Origin: Acidobacteriota bacterium
Lineage (GTDB): Bacteria; Acidobacteriota; Terriglobia; Terriglobales; Acidobacteriaceae
Direction of reading: 5' to 3'
Assembly (NCBI GenBank): GCA_003225465.1
Contig: QIAH01000303.1
Span: 16,346-52,505, forward strand
DNA length: 36,160 nt
Under the pieces are notes generated by a model, which was given only the letters and a program-made list of their open reading frames with translations, searched no databases and was not told the DNA's origin. This document shows, piece after piece, positions 26,184 to 35,731 of the stretch. How positions within the stretch are numbered: the stretch's first letter is position 1; each line of letters starts with the position of its first letter. A program made the translations under genes and the position numbers.

Positions 26184-28016
26184 GTGCCTGCTGAAGTCAT
26201 CCTGCACAACGCCAAGATCGCCACGAACAAGGTGCCCTCGTTTGTCGAGGCGATCGCGATTTCTGATGGAAAAGTGACTGCCACCGGTGGAAATGAAGAG
26301 ATTCTGCGTCTACGCGGGCAGGCGACCCGCGTCATCGACGGCCGGGGGCGCACCGTCATTCCTGGACTAAATGATTCGCATATGCATCCGATCCGCGGCG
26401 GGCTCAACTACAACCTTGAGTTGCGCTGGGATGGTGTACCTTCGCTCGCCGACGCTCTGCGCATGCTGAAAGACCAGGCGGCGCGGACACCTGCTCCGCA
26501 GTGGGTCCGAGTTATCGGAGGGTGGACAGAGTTTCAGTTCGCTGAGCGCCGGATGCCAACGCTGGATGAGATCAACGCGGTGGCTCCGGATACGCCTGTC
26601 TTCGTGATGCATTTGTACGACAGAGTGCTGTTGAACCGAGCGGCGCTTCGTGCTGTGGGTTATGACAAGAACGCCCCCGACTTTCCAGCCGGTGAAGTCC
26701 AGCGCGACCGTCACGGGAACCCCACCGGCCTTCTCATTGCAAAGCCGAACGCAAACATTCTGTACTCGACCCTGGCCAAGGGTCCGAAACTTTCGCGCGA
26801 GGATCAGCTAAATTCCTCACGGCTGTTCTTCCGCGAACTGAACCGTTTTGGAATCACCAGTGTCATTGATGCCGGCGGCGGGTTTCAAAACTATCCTGAC
26901 GATTACGGCGTTGTGAACGAACTCCACCACAACGGAGAGCTGTCTCTTCGGCTTGCGTACAACCTCTTTACGCAGAAACCGAAACAGGAACTGAGCGACT
27001 TCCAGAGCTGGACCAAAATGACAAAGCACGGGGACGGCGACGATTTCTATCGCATGAACGGCGCAGGGGAAATGCTGGTTTTTTCCGCTGCGGATTTCGA
27101 GGACTTTCTTGTACCACGGCCGGACATGCTCCCCGTCATGGAAAGCGAGCTGAAAGCTGTGATCCGGCATCTCGTAGAGAATCGCTGGCCATTTCGCATA
27201 CATACGACTTACAACGAGACGATCGAGCGAGCATTGAACGTTTACGAAGAAGTCAATCGAGAGATTCCGTTTGACGGCCTGCACTGGTTCTTCGATCACT
27301 GCGAAACCATCAGCGATCGCAATATCGAGCGTGTAAAGGCGCTGGGGGGAGGTATCGCGGTGCAGAACCGCATGGCCTTCCAAGGGGAGTATTTTGTCGA
27401 GCGATACGGGGCGCAGCAAGCCAAACGTACACCACCAATTCGAAGAATGCTCGAGATCGGTGTTCCGGTTGGGGCTGGCACAGACGCAACGCGCGTCTCA
27501 AGCTACAACCCGTACCTTTCCCTCTATTGGCTTACTACCGGCAAGACCATAGGCGGTCTTGGTCTGTATCCGGAAGAAAATCGGCTCGATCGGGCGGAAG
27601 CACTCAAGCTCTACACGATGGGCAGCAGTTGGTTTTCAACAGAAGATGGAAAGAAGGGAGCGTTTGCTCCCGGACAGCTGGCGGACTTGGCCGTTCTTTC
27701 CGCGGACTATTTCTCGATTCCGGATGACGAGATCAAGCAGCTCGAATCCGTGCTCACGATTGTCGGTGGGAAGGTCGTTTATGCCACCGAAGAATTCTCA
27801 AAACTCGCGCCGCCGGCATTACCGGTGAGTCCAAGCTGGTCTCCTGTCAAAGAGTTTGGTGGTTATACAAAGGGGCAGGACCAGGTAGTTGGCGCGTCCC
27901 ACTCCGCTTCCTGTTCGCATATCGAGAACTCCGCACCTGGCCGGGCAAAATCCCACTTGCAAGTGCTGGGCGACCTCGGCCTTTGGGGGTTGGGTTGCGA
28001 CTGCTTTGCATTCTAA
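26184..28016 (+). CDS. Amidohydrolase-family protein (YtcJ-like)
   Basis: 'VILHNAKIATNKVPSFVEAIAISDGKV', 'RVIDGRGRTVIPGLNDSHMHPIRGG', 'FDHCETISDRNIERVKALGGGIAVQNRM', 'VGAGTDATRVSSYNPYLSLYWLTTGKT'. GTG start at 26184 with upstream AGGGAG. Confidence 0.9.
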   Translation: MPAEVILHNAKIATNKVPSFVEAIAISDGKVTATGGNEEILRLRGQATRVIDGRGRTVIPGLNDSHMHPIRGGLNYNLELRWDGVPSLADALRMLKDQAARTPAPQWVRVIGGWTEFQFAERRMPTLDEINAVAPDTPVFVMHLYDRVLLNRAALRAVGYDKNAPDFPAGEVQRDRHGNPTGLLIAKPNANILYSTLAKGPKLSREDQLNSSRLFFRELNRFGITSVIDAGGGFQNYPDDYGVVNELHHNGELSLRLAYNLFTQKPKQELSDFQSWTKMTKHGDGDDFYRMNGAGEMLVFSAADFEDFLVPRPDMLPVMESELKAVIRHLVENRWPFRIHTTYNETIERALNVYEEVNREIPFDGLHWFFDHCETISDRNIERVKALGGGIAVQNRMAFQGEYFVERYGAQQAKRTPPIRRMLEIGVPVGAGTDATRVSSYNPYLSLYWLTTGKTIGGLGLYPEENRLDRAEALKLYTMGSSWFSTEDGKKGAFAPGQLADLAVLSADYFSIPDDEIKQLESVLTIVGGKVVYATEEFSKLAPPALPVSPSWSPVKEFGGYTKGQDQVVGASHSASCSHIENSAPGRAKSHLQVLGDLGLWGLGCDCFAF

Positions 28017-28035
28017 TTCGGGCGATGGAGGAGGG

Positions 28036-28317
28036 ATGGAGATGAAGGTGTTGTTCTTATCTTTTGTAGTTGGTCTCGGTGTGGGTGTTCTTTACGGGCT
28101 CATCCGAGTCAAGAGTCCAGCGCCGCCGATCGTAGCGTTGCTCGGCCTGTTAGGAATGGTGCTTGGTGAACAGTTGGGGATATGGATGCAAACCAAGAAG
28201 CTCGACGTTCCGCGTGCTGCGGCCGTCTGCCTCGTCGGCGAGTCCTACGATTCGGCGGCATCCGCCCGAAATGCTTTAGCAGTGTCAGGGCCCGAGCTTG
28301 TCGAGCGAATTAAGTGA
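28036..28317 (+). CDS. XapX-domain (DUF1427) membrane protein
   Basis: 'MKVLFLSFVVGLGVGVLYGLIRVKSPAPPIVALLGLLGMVLGEQLG'; start at 28036 with upstream GGAGGAGG. Confidence 0.8.
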   Translation: MEMKVLFLSFVVGLGVGVLYGLIRVKSPAPPIVALLGLLGMVLGEQLGIWMQTKKLDVPRAAAVCLVGESYDSAASARNALAVSGPELVERIK

Positions 28318-28340
28318 TTGTCAATTTAGGAGAAGACGAA

Positions 28341-29270
28341 ATGCGCTTCAACAAAATTATCTTTGGAAGGTGCGTTGCGCTAGTTCTGACGCTCGGTCTC
28401 GCGGTTGGATCTCTACACGTCAGTGCTTTTGCCCAAAGTGCGCAGACAGCCGAAACCGTAAGCGTGGCTGTAGGGCCACAATACGACACGACACATGTGT
28501 ACGTTCCATCGGCGGATTTCGATCACTTCGTTGCCAGCATACTTCAGACATTCGGTGGCAAGACCGCGCAGGCTGGTGTGCTCACTGTAACTCCAACACC
28601 CAGCAGCACCAGGATTCAGTTGGTATTAACGCCCGTAGGAACATAATCGGTTTTTGGGTTCAAGACGCCGATCCCGTATCCCTTCGGCTTGGAGCGCACA
28701 GGCTATCTGGTCACGGACATGGACGAAGCGGTCCGCGCCGCCAAAGCAACTGGTGCAGACGTCCTGGTCGCAGCCTTCAACGATCCGATCGGTCAAGAAG
28801 CAATCATTCAGTGGCCGGGTGGCGTGAACACGCAACTGTACTGGCACACTACTGCGCCGTCCTACACCCCGCTCCAGACAGTCCCGGAGAATCGGGTGTA
28901 TGTCTCTCCGGACAGAGTGGACGCCTTCGTGCGCAGCTTTCTTGCTTTCTCCCACGGAAGCGTTGTCTCGGATGAAGCTCGAGCCCCGGGCGTTGAAATC
29001 GGAAGACCTGCGGAAACCTACCGGCGAGTGAGGATCGAATCAAAGTTCGGGAAGTTGACCGCTTTCGTTACTGACGGTCACCTTTCATATCCCTACGGGC
29101 GGGAGATGATGGGATATGAAGTGACGAATCTCGCGGAGACGCTTACCAAGGCCAAGGCGGCTGGTGCCGATGTGCTCGTTCCTCCATACAAGACCGAGGA
29201 GCGAGACGCCGTAGTTGTCAGTTTTCCGGGAGGATACATCGCTGAGATCCACTCAGTCACGAAGAAATAG
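28341..29270 (+). pseudogene. Secreted glyoxalase/VOC-like protein interrupted by an in-frame TAA
   Basis: ORFs 28314..28646 and 28689..29270 are in the same frame. Reading through TAA at 28644-28646 gives '...RIQLVLTPVGT*SVFGFKTPIPYPFGLERTGYLVTDMDEAVRAAKATGADVLV...', a continuous protein with a signal peptide. Confidence 0.8.
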
Positions 29271-29334
29271 GACACACAACGGATGATGCGATGGAACAAG
29301 CAGGGCCGCACGCGGCATGACGAGGAAGACACAG

Positions 29335-30753
29335 ATGCGAATTGTTGTGATGTTGATCGTCCTGTCTTCCGTGAGTTCGCTGCTCTCTCAAGGACAATCG
29401 ATTCCGATTAACGAATCCCCGTCCCCGGCCCGAACATATCACTTGCTTCGCGAGGACGACGACTGGAGTTTCCTTGCCGATCCGGCGGAACGACAGGATT
29501 TTTGGGATCCCATCAAATACATTCCTCTGCGATCAGGCCGGAATGACTGGTTTCTATCCATGGGCGGCGAAGCTCGTGAGATTTGGGAACAGATTGGAAA
29601 CGACAATTGGGGCCAACAGCCGTTCATGAACGGCTATTTCAACCAACGTTACATGTTTTACTTTGACGTTCACTACGGCAAGCACGTGCGCTCGTTCGTG
29701 GAGCTAAAAAGCGGTTCGAATTCCTACCGTATCGGCGGCCCAAGGCCGATCGACGAAAAGAAACTGGATTTCCAGGCCGCATTTTTCGAAGTCGGAACGG
29801 GTGGTGATCGGAACTGGATCAAGTTTAGAGCCGGCAGACAGGAGATGGAATACGGCTCTGGTCGCCTGATCGATGTGCGAGAGGGCCCAAATGTCCGCTT
29901 GAGTTTTGACGGATTCAAGGTAAAGACCGGCATCGGCTCTTGGCAGATTGACGGCTTCGCCATGCGGCCGGACCTGGACAAGCCGGGCTTCTTCAATAAC
30001 GTTCCGAATCATTCTGTCGGATTCTGGGGTGTGTACGGCGTCCGATCTCTCAAAAAGAGCCTCACGCTGGATACTTACTACCTGGGCCTCGATCGAAAAG
30101 CAGCCGCATTCAACCGAGGCGTCGGCCAAGAGGTACGGCACAGTATAGGTGCGCGTCTCTCTCGTGCCGTCGCTCAAACGAAACCCGGTTGGGATTTCGA
30201 TTATGAAGCACTTGGGCAATTTGGCAGCTTCGGTTCCGCAAATATCCGGGCATGGACTGTGGCATCGGAAACCGGTTACCGGTTTCCGACCGTTCCGCTG
30301 AAACCACGATTCAGCGCCAAGGTAGACATCTCCAGTGGCGACGATCCTAGGACGAATACTCTTGGTACGTTCAATCCCTTGTTTCCGAAGGGCAATTATT
30401 TTGGCGTCCTCGCCACGGCAGGTCCTGGTCCCATCAACTTTATCGACGTACACCCTCATGTGGAAACGGTGTTGCCGCACAGTGTCACTGCCTCCGTGGA
30501 TTGGATATTTCAGTGGCGGGAAAGTTTGCGCGACGGTGTATATTCCGTCCCGGGATTTCTGATTATTCCGGCAGGGAAGAGCGACGCGCGTTTCGTCGGG
30601 CATCGTCCAGGCACGGAGGTACGCTGGCAAGCGAATCGTCACCTCTGGTTTCAAGCCGACTACGGAATTTTTTACGCGGGGAAATTTGTTAAGGATAGCC
30701 AGCCAGGCCGCAACCTCAATTACTGGGCATTGTGGGCCGGCTACAAGTTCTAG
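29335..30753 (+). CDS. Alginate-export-family outer-membrane porin-like protein
   Basis: Signal peptide, 'REDDDWSFLADPAERQDFWDPIKYIPLRSGRNDWFLSMGGEAREIWE', 'IKFRAGRQEMEYGSGRLIDVREGPNVRLSFDG', C-terminal 'NYWALWAGYKF' ending in aromatic F. Confidence 0.88.
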   Translation: MRIVVMLIVLSSVSSLLSQGQSIPINESPSPARTYHLLREDDDWSFLADPAERQDFWDPIKYIPLRSGRNDWFLSMGGEAREIWEQIGNDNWGQQPFMNGYFNQRYMFYFDVHYGKHVRSFVELKSGSNSYRIGGPRPIDEKKLDFQAAFFEVGTGGDRNWIKFRAGRQEMEYGSGRLIDVREGPNVRLSFDGFKVKTGIGSWQIDGFAMRPDLDKPGFFNNVPNHSVGFWGVYGVRSLKKSLTLDTYYLGLDRKAAAFNRGVGQEVRHSIGARLSRAVAQTKPGWDFDYEALGQFGSFGSANIRAWTVASETGYRFPTVPLKPRFSAKVDISSGDDPRTNTLGTFNPLFPKGNYFGVLATAGPGPINFIDVHPHVETVLPHSVTASVDWIFQWRESLRDGVYSVPGFLIIPAGKSDARFVGHRPGTEVRWQANRHLWFQADYGIFYAGKFVKDSQPGRNLNYWALWAGYKF

Positions 30754-30817
30754 GGGACGATCGTGGAACGGTACAACCGTTTTGAGAGAGAAGGCCGACA
30801 ATAAGTAATCGCAATGT
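30722..30817 (+). repeat. Imperfect direct repeat copy 1 (3' end of porin gene and downstream)
   Basis: 'actgggcattgtgggccggctacaagttctaggggacgatcgtgg...cgttttgagag...aatcgcaatgt' matches 31800-31890. Confidence 0.9.
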
Positions 30818-30951
30818 AGTTTATAACCACAAAGTTCAGTCGACGTAGTGTGCTCATCGGCGGAATGGTGGTGCTTGCGACGGCGCGCCTCGGTTCGCCA
30901 AGTTTGAAGATCTCGATTCGAAGTCATAAATCGAACAAGGGAGGAGTATCC

Positions 30952-31794
30952 ATGGGTAACATCACAACGAAAGACGGAACTCAGATTTTCTACAAAGATT
31001 GGGGAAAAGGACAGCCTTTCGTTTTTTCACACGGCTGGCCGCTAACGGCGGACGACTGGGACGCGCAGATGCTGTTCTTCGGTCAGAACGGTTATCGCGT
31101 CATCGCACACGACCGGCGAGGTCACGGTCGCTCCACGCAGACTTGGGACGGCAATGACATGGACACCTATGCTGACGATCTCGCGCAGTTGACTGAGAAA
31201 CTCGATCTTAAGAATGCGATTCACGTCGGCCATTCAACGGGAGGGGGCGAAGTCGCGCGCTACATCGGTCGCCATGGCACGAAACGTGTCGCCGCCGCTG
31301 TCCTGATCGGCGCCGTACCGCCCCTGATGTTAAAGACGGCCGCGAATCCCGGAGGCACACCGATTGAAGCGTTTGACGCTATTCGAGCCGGAGTTGCGAC
31401 CAACAGGGCGCAGTTCTACAAGGACCTCACGCTTCCGTTCTATGGTTATAACCGCCCTGGCGCGAAGGTCTCGGAGGGCGTCCGGGAGCACTGGTGGCTG
31501 CAGGGCATGATGGGAGGCATCAAGGCCCATTATGACTGCGTCAAGGCGTTTTCAGAAACCGATTTCACAGAAGACCTGAAGAAGATCGACGTCCCGACGT
31601 TGATCCTGCACGGTGACGACGATCAGATCGTACCCTTTGCAGACGCAGCCGTTCTCTCGGCCAAACTGGTGAAGAAGTCAACGTTGAAGATTTATCCGGG
31701 ACTCCCGCACGGCATGTGTACCACGAATCCCGAACAGATCAACGCAGATTTGTTTGCCTTCTGCAAAACAGCAGCAAATGCAAAAGCCGCCTGA
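30952..31794 (+). CDS. Alpha/beta hydrolase (non-heme chloroperoxidase/arylesterase-like)
   Basis: '[18 protein letters not shown]', '[12 protein letters not shown]', nucleophile elbow 'GHSTGG', '[15 protein letters not shown]', 'YPGLPHGM'. ATG at 30952 preceded by GGGAGGAG. Confidence 0.93.
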   Translation: MGNITTKDGTQIFYKDWGKGQPFVFSHGWPLTADDWDAQMLFFGQNGYRVIAHDRRGHGRSTQTWDGNDMDTYADDLAQLTEKLDLKNAIHVGHSTGGGEVARYIGRHGTKRVAAAVLIGAVPPLMLKTAANPGGTPIEAFDAIRAGVATNRAQFYKDLTLPFYGYNRPGAKVSEGVREHWWLQGMMGGIKAHYDCVKAFSETDFTEDLKKIDVPTLILHGDDDQIVPFADAAVLSAKLVKKSTLKIYPGLPHGMCTTNPEQINADLFAFCKTAANAKAA

Positions 31795-31799
31795 TTGAG

Positions 31800-31890
31800 A
31801 CTGGGCAGTGTGGGCCGGCTATAAGTTCTAGGGGACGATCGTGGTACAGCCGTTTTGAGAGGGAGGGCCGGCAATGAGCAATCGCAATGT
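31800..31890 (+). repeat. Imperfect direct repeat copy 2, downstream of the hydrolase
   Basis: 'actgggcagtgtgggccggctataagttctaggggacgatcgtgg...ccgttttgagaggga...aatcgcaatgt'; retains codons for 'WAVWAGYKF*'. Confidence 0.9.
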
Positions 31891-31910
31891 GCTCGGTCGG
31901 CTAATTGTTT

Positions 31911-32603
31911 ATGGCGAACAGTCCAACCACTGAAAAGGTTATACCTTACGCCCTGCTCGGAATGACGGCGGTCACTGGCCTAGTGGACGCCGTCAGTTTT
32001 CTGTCGCTCGGGCGCGTCTTCACTGCGAACATGACCGGGAATATCGTGCTTCTCGCGTTTGCAACAGCGCGCGTATCCGGACTGTCCATCGCACGTTCGT
32101 TAACGGCACTCTTGGCTTTTCTTGTAGGGGCGATACTAGGCGGACGGGTAATGGCTCGGGCGAATGCCGATTCACAGATTCGATTCGCGGTACAAGCATT
32201 CCTGCTGGAGGTGGCCTTTCTGTTTGCTGCGTCGTTTTGCAGCATTGGATACCGAGGCGATTTGCGGGAACATTCTTTTCAGCCATTCGCCCTGATCGCC
32301 TTGACGGCGCTCGCGATGGGCACACGGAATGCCGCTGTCCGGAAACTCGCAATCCCGGATCTGACGACAACGGTCCTGACACTAACGATCACGGGCATCG
32401 GCGCGGACTCTTCGCTCGCGAACGGCAACAACCCGAGATTGGCGAGAAGGGTTGCGTCGATCGCCGCAATGTTTTTGGGTGCGGCGTTAGGGGCAGTTGT
32501 TATACATTATTCGATCTCAGCGGCCCTGTGGCTTGCGACCGCAATCTCCGCCGTGTGCTCTGCAGCGTTGTTCCGATCTGCGCTCACGTCCGATAAGCGG
32601 TGA
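31911..32603 (+). CDS. YoaK-family (DUF1275) membrane protein
   Basis: 'ALLGMTAVTGLVDAVSFLSLGRVFTANMTGNIVLLAFA', 'RNAAVRKLAIPDLTTTVLTLTITGIGADSSL'. Confidence 0.92.
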   Translation: MANSPTTEKVIPYALLGMTAVTGLVDAVSFLSLGRVFTANMTGNIVLLAFATARVSGLSIARSLTALLAFLVGAILGGRVMARANADSQIRFAVQAFLLEVAFLFAASFCSIGYRGDLREHSFQPFALIALTALAMGTRNAAVRKLAIPDLTTTVLTLTITGIGADSSLANGNNPRLARRVASIAAMFLGAALGAVVIHYSISAALWLATAISAVCSAALFRSALTSDKR

Positions 32604-32986
32604 CCGCGACACTGGGTCCTCATTCCGCGGGGATTTTTCTCGTTGCCCATTGTTCAGCATGTTTGATCATTGATCGCGGAGATAAACTCGAGCAGAGCCG
32701 CGCGAGTCCGATTCGCCGTCCCTCGAGAACATGGACAAATCAAGGACAAAAGCAAAAAGCGCCAGATGGCCGGCCTGTAAGTTCTTGATGAGGTTGGTTG
32801 CGGGGCCCCGATACGTACCAAATAGGCAATTCTTGAGTATTCCGTTCCGCAGCGAATTGGTTCACTACACCGTGTGAGCTTCCCACTGCGATGAGGATTC
32901 GGGATAGTTTCCGTATGGCCGACAATCAGCGAACTGGCGGAGTTTCCGGAAACAAGGGCGCGTTTCTCGGTATCGGTCGGACCGAA

Positions 32987-33589
32987 TCACTGTGTCTGAA
33001 ACGCGTGAATCACGTTGTCGAAAAGCCTTTTAGCAAAGCCTTTATCAAGCGGAGCGTGACCCTGCAACCATCGGAAGAACAGGGGACCACTAAGCATATC
33101 GATCAACAATTCCGGATCGGTCGTCGGCTTCAGTTCGCCTAAGGCGATAGAGTCTTCAATGATGGCACGTAGGATCTGACGCCTTTGGTTGACATATCTC
33201 TCTAAAAACATCCGTCGGAGTCGCTGGTCCTCATGAATGCCGGTGAGGACGCGTGCCATAACCGTACCCTCTTCAGAGGCCAGAAACTCACTCGCACGCA
33301 GGATGTAGCGGCGAAGCCGCGTCAAACCAGAACCAGTCTCAGGAATCGCGAGAATAGGTTTCATGTGTTCAAAGCAGGCGTCGAACAGGATTTCTTCCTT
33401 CGACTTCCACCAGCGGTATAACGTGGCACTGCTCACGCCGGCTGCCTTCGCTATTTCGTGTGAACCGACAGCGTTGAAACCTTTGTCTCTCAGCAGCTTG
33501 TAAGCGGTTTCCAAGATTTCCTGCTGGGCCTGCTCACTCCGTGGCCGACCACGGGGTCTTGGTGCGATCTTGGTTTTAGGTCCTTTCAT
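32987..33589 (-). CDS. TetR/AcrR-family regulator
   Basis: 'RGRPRSEQAQQEILETAYKLLRDKGFNAVGSHEIAKAAGVSSATLYRWWKSKEEILFDA'. Start at MKGPKTK; divergent from the SDR gene. Confidence 0.94.
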   Translation of the reverse strand: MKGPKTKIAPRPRGRPRSEQAQQEILETAYKLLRDKGFNAVGSHEIAKAAGVSSATLYRWWKSKEEILFDACFEHMKPILAIPETGSGLTRLRRYILRASEFLASEEGTVMARVLTGIHEDQRLRRMFLERYVNQRRQILRAIIEDSIALGELKPTTDPELLIDMLSGPLFFRWLQGHAPLDKGFAKRLFDNVIHAFQTQ

Positions 33590-33605
33590 CACCACGATTC
33601 CAATT

Positions 33606-33624
33606 ACGAAAATACTTGTTTCGT
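33606..33624. promoter_or_regulatory. Candidate TetR operator 1
   Basis: ACGAAA-atacttg-TTTCGT perfect inverted repeat immediately upstream of the TetR start. Confidence 0.4.
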
Positions 33625-33660
33625 TTTGCTTTGGCAAGCATCTAATTCGAATGTAGAAAT

Positions 33661-33675
33661 GAAACTATTGGTTTC
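33661..33675. promoter_or_regulatory. Candidate TetR operator 2
   Basis: GAAAC-tattg-GTTTC inverted repeat sharing the GTTTCGT half-site, in the TetR/SDR divergent region. Confidence 0.35.
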
Positions 33676-33729
33676 GTATTTATGGGAACTTACGAGCGCA
33701 TAAAACGGTAAGCGTACAGAGGTGGAAAA

Positions 33730-34743
33730 ATGACAAGCACAACGACGAACATATTTGGAGCAACCTCAACAACAGAAGAAGTTTTGTCCGGGACCGATCT
33801 GCGAGGCAAGCGGATTCTTGGGCTTACCACACCATTCGGGTTTCATTCGACAGCGACCGAAGTCGCCGCCGGCGTCGATCTTACGGGCAAGCGCGTCATC
33901 GTGACGGGTGGCGCGGCCGGGATCGGCATCGAGACCGTCCGGACACTGGCGCTTGCGGGCGCCGAGATCACGCTTGCCGTCCGCCGCCCCGACGCCGCGC
34001 GACCGGTTGCCGAAAAGTTGCGCCAGGCCACCGGGAACGCCGCCCTGGAGGTGAGGCCGCTCGACCTTTCGGACCTGCGCTCCGTCCAATCCTTCGTCGA
34101 TGACTGGACAGGACCGCTCCACATCCTGGTCAACAACGCCGGCATCATGGCGGTGCCCGAGCTGGAAAAGACGCCGCAAGGCTTCGAGCTGCAATTCGGG
34201 ACCAACTATCTCGGCCACTTCGCGCTGACGCTGGGGCTGCACCGTGCTCTTGCGGCAGCTCATGGCGCGCGCGTCGTCTCGGTGAGTTCAATCGCGCATC
34301 TCTTCTCCCCGGTGATCTTCGACGACCTGGGTTTCGACTTCGTGCCCTATACGCCCTTCGGCGCCTATGGACAGTCCAAGTCGGCTGCGATGCTGCTGTC
34401 GGTCGGCATAACCCGGAAATGGGCAGAGGACGGGATCCTGTCGAACTCGCTCAACCCCGGAGCCATCGCGACCGGGCTGCAGAAGCACACCGGTGGCCTG
34501 AAAACGCCTGTTGAGCGCCGCAAGACGCCCGAACAGGGCGCGGCGACCAGCGTCCTGCTCGCCGCGTCGCCGCTGCTCGAAGGCATCAGCGGACGGTATT
34601 TCGAGGACTGCAACGAGGCGGAACTGCTCACGAAGCGGCCGGCCGACCTGACGGGCGGCTATGCCGCCTATGCCCTTGATACCGAAAACGCCGACAGGCT
34701 TTGGGATGTGTCGCAGCAGCTTGTCCGGGGGATTGGCGAATGA
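33730..34743 (+). CDS. Short-chain dehydrogenase/reductase, apparent N-terminal chimera
   Basis: 'VIVTGGAAGIGIETVRTLALAGAEITLAVR' (TGxxxGIG), 'LHILVNNAGIM', 'YGQSKSAAMLL'. Extra N-terminal 'TSTTEEVLSGTDLRGKRIL' duplicates the native-looking 'HSTATEVAAGVDLTGKRVI'. Confidence 0.92.
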   Translation: MTSTTTNIFGATSTTEEVLSGTDLRGKRILGLTTPFGFHSTATEVAAGVDLTGKRVIVTGGAAGIGIETVRTLALAGAEITLAVRRPDAARPVAEKLRQATGNAALEVRPLDLSDLRSVQSFVDDWTGPLHILVNNAGIMAVPELEKTPQGFELQFGTNYLGHFALTLGLHRALAAAHGARVVSVSSIAHLFSPVIFDDLGFDFVPYTPFGAYGQSKSAAMLLSVGITRKWAEDGILSNSLNPGAIATGLQKHTGGLKTPVERRKTPEQGAATSVLLAASPLLEGISGRYFEDCNEAELLTKRPADLTGGYAAYALDTENADRLWDVSQQLVRGIGE

Positions 34744-35597
34744 CCGACGTCAGCAATCAGCGGGTCGGGTTCGTCGGGCTCGGCGACCAAGGCGGCCCGA
34801 TGGCCCTGGCGATCGTGGAGGCGGGCTTCCTTCTTCACGCCTGGGCCAGGCGGGCACAATCCTATGACGCCCTGGGCGGCGCCGCCTTCGAGCGGCACGA
34901 CGATCTGGCGTCGCTTGCCCGCGCGGTAGACGTGCTGGCGCTCTGCCTGCGCGACGATCAGGACATTCGCGATCTCATCGAGCAGCATGGCTTGCTCGAT
35001 GCCCTTCGGCCCGGTGCGACGGTGGTGAACCACGGGACGGGCGACCCCAAGGAGAACGAGCGTATCGGCGCGGCGTTCGCCGCTCGGGACGTGCGCTATC
35101 TCGACGCGCCCGTGAGCGGCGGACGGCCCGGCGCGGTTGCGCGCACACTGACCACGATGGTGGGTGGCGAACAGAGCGCGTTCGATCGCTGCCAGCCGAT
35201 ATTTGACAGCTTCTCGCGCAAGGTCGCTCACATGGGACCGGTCGGGACCGGCCAACTCGCGAAGCTGCTCAACAACGCGCTTACGATGACCAACCTAAAG
35301 AACGCGGCCGACGTGTTCGGGCTCGCGCACCAGCTCGACATCGACCTTCCCCAATTCCAGGACCTGATTGCTGTCAGCAGCGGATCGAGCGCCATTCTAG
35401 AGGCGATCGGTACGCAGATCGACGCGACTGCCGCCGCACACCTCCAATCCCTCATGCGGAAAGACATAGAGCACTTTGCCGATGCGATCCGCGACCGGGG
35501 GTTCGACCCCTCCGAAGTTCGCGCCAGGGGGCTTGGCGGCGCCGACGCCGTTGTTGACCTCGCCAACAAGCTTGCCCAGCGTGCGGACGCCTTATGA
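34740..35597 (+). CDS. NAD(P)-dependent oxidoreductase, 6-phosphogluconate/3-hydroxyisobutyrate dehydrogenase-like
   Basis: 'RVGFVGLGDQGGPMALAIVEAGF', 'DAPVSGGRPGAVARTLTTMVGG', 'GTGQLAKLLNNALTMTNLKNAADVFGLAHQLDID'; ATGA overlap with SDR. Confidence 0.92.
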   Translation: MTDVSNQRVGFVGLGDQGGPMALAIVEAGFLLHAWARRAQSYDALGGAAFERHDDLASLARAVDVLALCLRDDQDIRDLIEQHGLLDALRPGATVVNHGTGDPKENERIGAAFAARDVRYLDAPVSGGRPGAVARTLTTMVGGEQSAFDRCQPIFDSFSRKVAHMGPVGTGQLAKLLNNALTMTNLKNAADVFGLAHQLDIDLPQFQDLIAVSSGSSAILEAIGTQIDATAAAHLQSLMRKDIEHFADAIRDRGFDPSEVRARGLGGADAVVDLANKLAQRADAL

Positions 35598-35608
35598 TCC
35601 ATTCTTTG

Positions 35609-35714
35609 CCGCAAGGGGCGGCAACTTCAGTATGGGCCGCGGTGGTTGCACCGGCCTACGAGGTCGGCGGACAGTATTGCAGAACTGCCACGTAGGCAAA
35701 ATAGTTCCAGATGA
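35609..35714 (+). repeat. Tandem direct repeat copy 1 (SDR C-terminal segment)
   Basis: 'ccgcaaggggcggcaacttcagtatgggccgcggtggttgcaccggcctacgaggtc...gttccagatgat'. Confidence 0.88.
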
Positions 35715-35731
35715 TTCAATTCAAGACCATT

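Noticed and set aside
29704-30927. 407-aa minus-strand ORF opposite the porin gene
   Set aside because: Shadow ORF of a well-supported plus-strand CDS; no recognisable domain.
30850-30951. N-terminal extension of the alpha/beta hydrolase ORF
   Set aside because: A strong ribosome-binding site (GGGAGGAG) precedes ATG 30952 and the homologous region begins there; the upstream part is likely untranslated leader.
32604-32985. Possible short coding remnant or tRNA-like segment ('ggttgcggggccccgatacgtaccaaataggcaattc')
   Set aside because: Resembles sequence sometimes seen near tRNA or integration sites, but no cloverleaf or convincing ORF could be assembled by eye.
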